Positions 49,343 to 58,568 of a stretch of DNA of 64,000 bases are shown here, in pieces. The translations under genes were made by a program, and so were the position numbers. Each line of letters begins with the position of its first letter. The stretch's first letter is position 1. Source of the DNA: Rhytidiadelphus loreus (lineage: Eukaryota; Streptophyta; Bryopsida; Hypnales; Hylocomiaceae); the NCBI GenBank assembly GCA_947034895.1, contig OX344764.1, forward strand, positions 49,705,348-49,769,347. Reading direction: 5' to 3'. The notes under the pieces are model-generated. The model was given only the letters and a program-made list of their open reading frames with translations. It had not been told where the DNA came from and made no database searches.

Positions 49343-49676
49343 TAAGGTAAGAGGTTCATAAAGGGCTTGGTCTCTAAAAGCATCTTTTAAGACAAAGGTC
49401 CATTTTGTTTTTTCATTACAACAACAATGTACAAATAGTGTACATTTTAAGAGGCAGTTGCTTTTAGTGAATATTGCGTTTCAACTTCAAAAATTCATTC
49501 ATAATTTCTTATAGCTCCAAATTTAAAACATGAAACTACTTGAATTAGATGCCAATTCCATTTGTCTTTTACCAAGGTATAATTTATTGAAAAAAATAGT
49601 TTCAAGAAGTCTACCTTCCCAAATCCATTTCCAACTCTTAAAAAACACATGCTTTTCCTGTGGACTTCCTACCTTA
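49343..49676 (+). mobile_element. AAGGTAGGAGG-group MITE, full length, 334 bp
   Basis: TA-flanked, from TAAGGTAAGAGGTTCATAAA to GGACTTCCTACCTTA, with GTGTACATTTTAAGAGGCAG at the centre. The best preserved member, useful for defining the ends. Confidence 0.75.
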
Positions 49677-49694
49677 CTCCAAACTCACATCATC

Positions 49695-49975
49695 AGGTGC
49701 CCCCCTCCAATTGTGGCACTAACCGAAAACCACCACCATCATCACTCTATGCACATCTTCCAAATCAATCAATATATGCCCAAGTGGAAGAAACATACAA
49801 TTCCAAAACCTCTACTCACCCCAAATTTTTTTTAACCTTTTCTAAATTTCACACAAGGGATCCAAATACCACGTTCTTTGGTGAGTTGGAGCATCCTTCT
49901 ATTTGCCAACAAGAAAAGCAATGAAAATTCGACTAGTTTAACAAGAGTAACCGAGGTGAAGGCACCCAAAAGCGT
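49695..49975 (-). mobile_element. AAGGTGGGTA-group MITE, inverted
   Basis: AGGTGCCCCCCTCCAATTGT at one side; AAATACCACGTTCTTTGGTG and GTTGGAGCATCCTTCTATTTG inside. It lies 20 bp from the previous element. Confidence 0.65.
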
Positions 49976-50640
49976 CCATGTATCCATTCTTGCACCCTAG
50001 ACTGCCACCAAATGTGTCCTTAGACTTTAATGTGTCCTTCAAATATTTACCTTTGATTTGCTAACGCAATTGAAGGACAAATACTTAACTACAATTTGTT
50101 AATTACCAATTTTTGCAGATTTCAATTTAGGATCCACCTATGTGACAATTTCAGTGGTCTAGGGATCCAACACTTTCAAAAATCATTAAAATCACATGTC
50201 CCATCCAAAAAATCTATTTTTTTTTTCTCTTCAATATTCATGATTTTCACTTGCTCCTCCTCTTGCTCCTCCTCCTACAACAATATCATTTTTTAAGGAA
50301 AAAAGGCACCTCCAACTACGTTGAGTTGCTTACATTGACAATTTTGGGTGTTTCTACCGTACGCACAAAGTAACCCAAAGTCACGTTTTTTTGCGCGGTA
50401 CCTACCATATCATAATTCCATTTTTCTTAAACCCATGCATCAACAAAGCGCGTCACCACAGAAGCTGTAGTAAACTTACTAGTCATTAATAACCAGCCTA
50501 TCCCCATCCCCAATGACGCGATAATAACATGTCGCCATCCATTCACAGCTCAGCCTGCCTCATGCGTGTGGAAATACGTCCGTCCATCCCGTTTTTCAAC
50601 ACGCCCCAAACATGCGAGTTGGAATGTTTTCGTTGGTCAA
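49976..50640. other. Intergenic, nothing recognised
   Basis: A decayed AAGGTGGGTA-type end may lie near 50385-50410 (GCGCGGTACCTACC), but too little matches to call it. Confidence 0.35.
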
Positions 50641-51320
50641 TGGGGTCCATGAATGAATGAATGAATGAATCCAATGCAATTATTTTTCCAAGGGGTCAGT
50701 GAGGACCCTGAGAGAGGCGAGGGTGAGGAGGGGGTCCGTCGGGGACTCGGGAAAGGATTAAATTTAAAAAAAAGAAAAAAAGGGTGGGCACTGCAGGCAC
50801 TGCAGGCAAAGGGAATCCCCAGCTCGTGCTTATCCACAACCCATCCTCCAGAAGCTTCCATCCATTTGTGTGTGCGGCACAACCGGTCCTTAGTAGACGA
50901 CCAAGCCCACCCTGGACCAAGCGGCCTTTCCCCGATGAAACTTATCCAACTGATGAAAAATATTATCTGCTCTTGATTTGAAGGGGAAAAGGGGTCGGTA
51001 CGAGTCAGGGTGAGTCACACACGCCGTGGCCCCAAATCAGGTCCAAATTCAGGGTCTGGAAATCGGTCCAAGACCAGGGTCCAAAGCCAGGGTCCAAACT
51101 GGGGTCCAATTAAGCGAATGGGACGACGGTGACCTGACATGGAACGAACGAACGCGGCTGCGAAATTATGATGGAAAGAGTTGGGGTGCCCACCGAAATG
51201 GACTGGATAACCTTTGGACAGACATGGGCCACCGAGACATGTGTTTGAAAATGGTCGGGATTTTGACCTCCCAATGGAAACCCAAACGAGCCAATAGAAC
51301 GGTGCCATCTCTCTCTTTTC
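50641..51320. other. GC-rich island without a recognised gene
   Basis: Opens with a (GAAT)5 microsatellite at 50652-50671, then GC-rich sequence. 51030-51110 has repeated GGTCCAAA words (CCAGGGTCCAAAGCCAGGGT). Frames on both strands up to 117 codons show no motif. Confidence 0.4.
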
Positions 51321-52019
51321 TCTTGAGCTTATCCACTTTTAAAAAAAAATTAATGTTGATATTTTGGGGGGTCAATTGAACATTGTTGTGGGAAGAAGAC
51401 TTTCTTTGTGTGTTGTTGCACCGACTTGCTTTTCAAGTAAGGTCCTACTCAAATTGTGCCTCACATGCATGTAAGGTAGGTAGGTCCTCCTCCCTAATAA
51501 TCTGGAAGTCCTTTTTAGTGTCTCTCTTCTTCTTTTTGTCTTTGGATTTAGTGAATACAAGTAGACATCAATAGACCTATGGAAAAATAATTGGAGGAAC
51601 ATATATTGTCTCAAAAAAACCTTGTTCTTTGGGTTGGTCAATTCAAGATTGCATGCAATGGCTTTTTGATGTGGTAGGGTGAGCTTTCATTGGTTTATTG
51701 CAAATGGAAGGATCAAGGCAATTATCGGTTCCATTTTTGAACTTGCTAAAGAGTCTCATTGGTGTTTGGATTTGTCTTCAAGAAAGATTTCTACATTGAT
51801 GACTTCTACTACATTTTTATTTACTACACTTTCAAATCTTCGTATAGTGAAGTTTTTAGAGTATAGTACGGGATATCCTATTAATTTTCATAAGTTGTCT
51901 TATTCAATTAAATCATTCTAGTAATTCAAATCATTTTGAGATTTGTATTTGTTGGTTTATATATTTGAGGTTTCTTGATTTTATTTTGATTATACATCTT
52001 CTAGTAAGGGGACAAAGAA
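51321..52019. other. Intergenic, nothing recognised
   Basis: An open frame of 80 codons at 51679-51921 has no recognised domain. Confidence 0.4.
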
Positions 52020-52426
52020 TTAACCCCTTTAGGATGTTAGCAAGTGTACGCTTTTGTATACTACGTCGTAAAATACAATCTAACTCACATTAAAGTCTGA
52101 AAATCTGAAAATGTGATAGTGCACAAGTTTTCATTAGTAGATTAATAATTTTATCCAAAATTTTGCACTTTTGTTTCACATCCCAAGACTTGAATTGAAT
52201 TTCAGCAATTAATGAGAAGAATCACATGTTGAAAAAAAGGAGAGAAGCAATGAGCCATCCACTTACATTTGCCTACCTCAAACCTTACAACAAAACACAT
52301 TAAAGCTCACTACACATTTAATGGAAAGCGAAAATATTGGAAAGAGGACCCAATTAAGGCAAGGCATACTGTATTGTATAAAAATTCATAGGCCAGTTTG
52401 GGCTGCTAACATCCTAAAGGGGTTAA
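52020..52426. mobile_element. TTAA-flanked MITE with perfect 23-bp inverted ends, 407 bp
   Basis: Both ends read TTAACCCCTTTAGGATGTTA plus GCA with no mismatch, so this is probably the youngest copy of the TTAA group here. It shares its right TTAA with the start of the next element. Confidence 0.85.
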
Positions 52427-52690
52427 GGTAAGAGGTCCTTACTTGGGTCCTTAAAGTGACCAAGATCTTCATATTGTCCTATAAAAGGGTCTAATATGGT
52501 TAATGTAGAACTAAAGGATTAATTTGCTAAAACTCAATATTAATCTCTACATGGGGTCTAGATACAATGGAAAATTGGGGTAACGAAATGTAGCCTTGAG
52601 ATGGGTGAAAAGTGAATGGACAATCACATAGCACACAAGAAAAATTACATGCAAATGAAAAGCCATAAACAATTTTGTGCAATGTGTGCA

Positions 52691-52915
52691 CACTAGAAGA
52701 AACCCATGTTTTTTGTGACGAGCCCTGATTTTTTCTGACACATTTTTTTGATGTCTAAGTTGACATTTAGTTGTTTTAATGTTTTTAATGATGTTCGTTA
52801 GATCATTTGGATGTCATTGAAAACATAAAAACAGCTAAATGTCAACTTAGACATCAAAAAAATTGCGTCAGAAAAAATCAGGGCTCGTCACAAAAAACAT
52901 GGGTTTCTTCTAGTG
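52691..52915. mobile_element. CACTA-type foldback MITE, 225 bp
   Basis: Ends CACTAGAAGAAACCCATG and its inverse. The arms are about 95 bp with only about four differences, leaving a loop near 35 bases. CACTA ends with GTGACGAGCCC just inside are typical of En/Spm-derived plant MITEs. The flanking trinucleotides GCA and GAA agree at two of three positions. Confidence 0.8.
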
Positions 52916-53185
52916 GAAAAAACAAATGCTTGCTACTTTTTTATTGCCCATTCACTGTGATCCATTTTTCAGTTATGAGGGACACTTTCTCAACCCATAT
53001 TGCATGCCATTTAAATACAAGAAGATTACTTTGGGGATACAACATGGCCCATTTACAAACTATGTAATGTAAAAATAGCATCCAAATAGCATCCTACTAG
53101 CTTTCATTTTCAAAATCATAGCTAAATGTCCAATGTTCTAAAAATTATGCAACTTCTTGCATTTATTACAAATTTCATTATCCTT

Positions 53186-53512
53186 TCATTGATAATTCAC
53201 TGAAAATTCATCCATTGCATCAATCAACTCCAATTTCAATTCACTTGGTAAAGGGGTGTTCCTTGGACTAGCATTCAAGGTATTTTTTGAGTTTTTCCAA
53301 CTATTTTCCTTTAATTCCCATATTAAACTGTTTTTTAAAGTACCAAGTTTGATTTTCTCTCTATTTTTTTTACCCCAAATAGAAATTTTATTGATTTTTC
53401 TACCATTTTTTTCTTCTAATGCTTCCAAATTGCAATTGGCAATTTTTTTCCCAATTCCATTGGCTAACAATGAACTAACTAGTGGTTCCCCTAAAACATT
53501 GTCTTGGACCTC
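53186..53512 (-). pseudogene. Decayed reading frame of unknown family, copy 1
   Basis: About 108 codons are open on the minus strand, including GEPLVSSLLANGIGKK, NCNLEALEEKNGRKINK and NTPLPSELKLELIDAMDEF, with no start required by the context. The lysine- and asparagine-rich middle reads like protein. A broken copy is at 55885-56115. I do not recognise the family; a transposon-encoded or captured protein is possible. Confidence 0.4.
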
Positions 53513-53846
53513 TTACCCTACACTCACTTAGTGGGTATGCTGGACATGTTGCTTCCAATTGAGCATTTCATATGAGCCATTGAGAATGTGACCAAACCAC
53601 CTCAAAGATTGGGGTTGGCTAAGGACCCAACAAGAAGAAAACTTTGTTCACTGTGGGGGCACCTTTTCAAAGACGCAAAACAACCCCCTACCTCATTGGT
53701 AAACAATGTTATGGTCATAGTTTTCTAACTCAAAAAATGTTTTCATCAATTGGGTATGTCGAGCATGCTAATTTTGATTGAGCATTTCCTGTGAGCCATT
53801 GAAAACCAATGTTCAACATGAGAATCGATGCTAGATAGTTTTTTTA

Positions 53847-54393
53847 TTAACCCCTAAAGCCTGAGGCATATTTCGGGCAGAATTGTGAAAAAATGCCACT
53901 TTTTAGGACAGTGAGGAAGAAATGAAATTTTCTTTCTTTCAAAATTCAACCGTACAAATTTTTACTAGACTACTATGGGAATGTGTGGAAAAAGTTTCAA
54001 AAACTTTGACCGCATGGATTGATAGATTATAACGTTTGAAGTTAGAAGAAAGTTCTTTTTTAACCTTGCCTAACAGGGCCAATAACTTTTAATTCCTCCT
54101 AGAGCAAGATTTTTCCACTATACATGGTTATTTTTTTTTTACATTTGCATCTTGTATCATGTAAGTTACGTACCTGTCAAATTTTGGAAGTAAATGAGGA
54201 GCTTTGCAAAGCTTCCTGAGTTGTTAGAAAAGTTTAGGACAACATGACTTTTGATCTGGGTACCCGATTGGAAAAAAAAAATTCCCATTAAGGGGATACA
54301 TGTTCACACCTTGTGTCAAAATTTTGTGAACATTTGACCAAAATTGACTTCATAGGTATAAACCCGGTTTTACAATTGTCCTTTAGGGGTTAA
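53847..54393. mobile_element. TTAA-flanked MITE, 547 bp
   Basis: TTAACCCCTAAAGCCTGAGG at the left and TTGTCCTTTAGGGGTTAA at the right; the outer 14 bp match when inverted. No coding capacity. Confidence 0.75.
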
Positions 54394-55884
54394 CCAATGG
54401 AATTAGAAAAAAAAAGTTGCAATTTGAGAAAATCAGGAAAAATCTTAAACATTGTTTGAGAACCAACAATGAATTTTCCGGCGATTTGGTGTCCATTTGC
54501 ACCAAAGTAATGAGCCTAGTACCACGCCTTTCGAACAAAATGGTCCTAAATGGGCAAAAAATCGCTCAAATTAAAAAAGAATAATTGGATGAAGTTGTCA
54601 AATTGTGGATGAAAACATAATTATAGATATGTGATATGCACTATTGTGATATTTTCTATCCAATATGTAGATGAATGTTGAAATTTGGAACACGACTATA
54701 ACATTTAATATCACCACTTTGGCACTTCATAAAAAATAAAAATAAAAACACTTGTTGAAAATGTGGCTACCCCTCCCGAATTCAAACTTGGGAGTACGAC
54801 TATGCACGTCCCTCTAATTCTTCCAACTGAAGTGAGAAATTAGGTGAAACCGCGTGACGTACGTACCAAGTTGGAACATGGACCTTGGTTGTGTGTCATC
54901 CCTATCCATTTTACTTCTTCATGGGCACATGTTGCTGAGTAAGTAGGATGATTGGTTGTTGTACATCACAAGGACCGCCGTGGAAAACAGACGGACCTGA
55001 CTTCTTCAGGTATTCCATTATTTTGAGGGGTCAGAAAAAATATAAATTTAATTAAAAAAAATAAAAATGAGAATGGATAGGGAGATGCCAGCAATTTGTC
55101 AGACACAAACTAAAGGTCTTCCCCCATCAGATTAATTTCCACTTGGTACACATACATAAAAGCCTACCTTATTGGGAACTTGGATTTTTGTGCTCCAAGT
55201 CAACATTTAGAATGACCCATCTGATATTTTAAATTTAAAAAAAAAAATTGTTATGAGAAAATTTGGTACAAAAAAATATTAAAACACTTTACTGGAAGGT
55301 GGGTATTAAGTAGTAGTCTTTGTTTTAATTTGCGGGTATGGATGAAGCATTAACCCACCCCCTTGAAGTCAGTGAAGAATTAATTTATTTTCAAGTATCA
55401 GTTACTGAAGAGAGAATTAATTGTAAAGTGTGTGCAATTGAGGGACCAGGAGTTGGAATAAAACATGAGACGAACGTGTCAAAAAAAAACACAAGTGGAA
55501 ACTCCTTGGAGCACCAAAATTGGGGTCTAATTTTAGTTGTCTGAAAATCTGAGAAAAACTCCGCAGGAAACTGGTTCTCTTGGTTCCTTGTACTGTTTCT
55601 TCTATCAATGGAAACTGTCCATGTATTTCAAGAAAAAAATGAAAAAAATCCCAGGGATCTAATGGAGTTTGGTGTTGTGTTTCATTTGTACTATTCTTAA
55701 GTTAAGCCTTCCTCTGACACACACACCTGGTTCAAACCCGGGCTCACTTTATGATTATTAACTCTAAGATTGTAGTGCTTTTCAAATTGAAAGTCAAAGT
55801 ATCCCCAAAAGAGTCAAAAAAGAAGAAGAGGATAATTTAAAAAACGAATGTTTTTGAAACTTTTGTAGGTGTAACAAAGTTGGG
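54394..55884. other. Intergenic, nothing recognised
   Basis: A tRNA-like GGTTCAAACCC at 55730-55740 has no cloverleaf around it. No gene is supported. Confidence 0.45.
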
Positions 55885-56115
55885 AATATTTTTTGAGTTT
55901 TACCACGCTGTTTTCTTTCGATTACCATATTGAATTGTTTTTTCAAGTATGGAATTTTTTTGGTTTTTTTCTAGTTCTACTTTTTACTCTAAATAGAAAT
56001 TTTATAGATTTTTTCATTGGATTTTTTTCCGATGTTTTTAAACTGCAACCGTTTTTTCCCTTCCAATTCCGTTGGCTAACAATGAACTATCTTGAGATTC
56101 TCCTTGAACATCGGG
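55885..56115 (-). pseudogene. Decayed reading frame of unknown family, copy 2
   Basis: The minus strand again gives SSLLANGIG followed by a diverged, stop-broken continuation, and WNSKN near the end as in copy 1. It shows the 53-kb frame is dispersed. Confidence 0.4.
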
Positions 56116-58260
56116 TGTGAGTCACATTCATTGGTATATTTTTTTTCTTTGATTAGGTGCACTAGATATCCAACATTTGTATCATCTTTTTTCACAAAAT
56201 ATTTTAAAAATTGTACAATGAAAGCATCACTTGAAGAGGGGGACTCATATTAAAGAAACAAAGGAAATTTTAAATATTCATTTAAATCTTTGTAAACTTT
56301 GAAATCCTAGAATTAGTAGTTCTTATGAGAAACTTAAAGTTACAAAATGACAATTAATGGATGTTGAAATGTTGAACTTCATAATCAAACTATTTTCATG
56401 AAACAAATGTTGAAATTGTCCAGAGAATATGATATTTTTTCACATTTTTGTCTAAAATATATGGCAATTTTATTACCCATAGAAGTGCTTTGTATTTCAA
56501 ATCCACTACTAAATCATTTCCCTAATAATTTCAAAGTTAGATAATTAGAAAAAAATTATATGAAATGATTTGTGATAATACTCACACATCAATGATACTA
56601 TATAGATGTCCTCTATGGATTTTAATTTACAATTATTATTCAAAATTTATGAATGTATTGACTTCTGCAAAGGTGTCCAAGTTTTTAATTGTATTTTTCT
56701 TTAAGGGGCTAAAATCTAATGAGTAAGAAAATATACAATTATATCAACTAATAACTACTATGACAAAATTATGCTAATATGCTATTATTCACATTCTATG
56801 ACAAAATTTAAAAGACTAATAATTCATTCATACAACATTCAAAATTCAATAAGTAATTTTTTTGTGTTAGAATCTTTCCAAAAAATGAAGACAAGACTTA
56901 GATTTGTTTGTCATTCTTTTAATAAAAATGGAAAAATAATAAAAACCCATAAGAATGCAATTCCTACTGTAGTGATTGTTATTAAAAAAATTTAATTATA
57001 AAAAATAATAAAACTTTTGAAATTGCAAAATGTAGGTTCTTTAAAATTTTCACACCACATGGGGACAAGGTTTTTTCCTTAGGCCCAACAATTTTCATAA
57101 TTTTTGATTACATGATTAAAAAGTTATTATATGATATATAGTTTTTTTTCTTAGCCAAGCAAGCTAGGTAGATCAGGAAAAAATACATTTTTCAGAAACA
57201 AAAATTTGAAATTGTTTTTTTAGATTTATATATATGTGAAAAATTTGAATCATTCTATTTTGATTAATGGGGTGAAAGTTATGACGAGTTTTAGTTTGTA
57301 GGCAGTTATGAATTCTCTACTCTAAAATAAACTTTGAAGTCGTCTATGGGCGAAAGACAAATGTCTTAAATTTATCATTATTGATGTTTGCTGGGACCTT
57401 TTCTCTTTCCTAGCATCTCAAGTGCCCTCCAATTTAAATTGAATATAATAATGAAAACAAGACACTCAATTTCTATTGTTTCTTCCGACTTCCTATCTTA
57501 AATTAAAGAGTCTTGAGGTAATAAGAGAAAAGAAGTAGCTCTTTGCTTACAATTTTGGAAGGAATTGTTTGGCTCTATTAGCAATGTTATGTCAAAGTAC
57601 TTGTTGGTGATGTGCAAGTCCTTCTAATCATTTGGCAATAGTTTAGTCCAACATTATACTAAATCGAATGTATGTGATATTTGTATTATTTGTCTTCTTG
57701 GAGCTTGTAGGATGAAGCTTTGTGATCAAGAACTCAAGTTGCGCAATTACAACACATATTGCAAATCACTTATTACATCTTTATTCCTAAGTGTCTTTTA
57801 TGGGCGAAAGACAAATGAGTGGCATTTACCCTTTTGTCCATTTTGAGACCCTCAAAAAACATTGGCGTTGAGTTTACAATTAAAGATTTGAAAGGCAACT
57901 TAAAAACATTGGCTTTGTGTATACAAACAAAGGATGACTTGGAAAACACTAACCTTATCTTTTAGTATTGATAGTATTGAAGAGTAGGAAGCACATATTT
58001 TTCTTTTATAAATTTGTCACTTAAAAGCAATATCAATTCTTTTTATGGAAGGAATACTTAGCAATGCATTCTCCCTTTTATAATGGATGAAAACAATACT
58101 TTGCTATAGAATCTTCTACAAGAGTATCATATTTATAAGGCATGTTTTGCAGAAAATAAAAAAGATGTCAATTTATTTTTATTTTTTGGTATGGAATAAT
58201 AAAAAAGAAATTTGGAGAATAAGCAACTATTGAAGCTTTTGTATTTTTCCAAAAAAAATA
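56116..58260. other. AT-rich intergenic with one repeat fragment
   Basis: 57090-57310 is an inverted relative of 38600-38820 (ATCATTCTATTTTGATTAAT). Otherwise nothing is recognised. Confidence 0.45.
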
Positions 58261-58312
58261 AATATTCGACCTAGGAATGTTGATCCTACCCAACATTCCT
58301 AGGTCGAATATT
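58261..58312. repeat. Perfect 22-bp stem hairpin upstream of CSN7
   Basis: 58261-58282 (AATATTCGACCTAGGAATGT plus TG) is exactly complementary to 58291-58312, leaving an 8-base loop (ATCCTACC). It lies about 255 bp before the CSN7 start codon. Confidence 0.85.
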
Positions 58313-58420
58313 CCTTGCAATATTTCGTCATTTGGGATGAAGACATGCACATTTAATAATTGAGTTGTTATCCACATGAATAAATGAGATGTCATCCATA
58401 TTTTGCGTGATTCATCCCTA

Positions 58421-58568
58421 TGAATGGATGAAATACATCCATTCAAAGATGCAGAAGAGAAAGAACGAAGAGCGAGAGACGGATCGTGTGTTTTGAGTGA
58501 TAGATTGAGAGCCTGAAACCCTAATTTCTCAAAACGCAAACGCAGGATTGATCGCCATCGCCATCGCC
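58421..58568 (+). promoter_or_regulatory. CSN7 proximal promoter and leader
   Basis: 58421-58445 is a 10-bp perfect stem with a 5-base loop (TGAATGGATG/CATCCATTCA). 58516-58524 is AAACCCTAA, a telo-box found in leaders and promoters of plant growth-related genes. (ATCGCC)n repeats run directly into the start codon. Confidence 0.5.

Larger units (their letters stand above)
52424..53520. mobile_element. 1.1-kb TA-type element carrying a decayed reading frame
   Basis: Left TAAGGTAAGAGGTCC; right GGACCTCTTACCCTA: 14 of 15 match when inverted. The ends equal those of the 49343 MITE (TAAGGTAAGAGGTTC), so this may be a longer relative of the MITE group. It contains a CACTA-type hairpin (52691-52915) and a protein-like frame (53186-53512, minus). 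Confidence 0.65.

Noticed and set aside
55725..55745. tRNA-like GGTTCAAACCC
   Set aside because: No acceptor stem, D-arm or anticodon arm can be folded around it.
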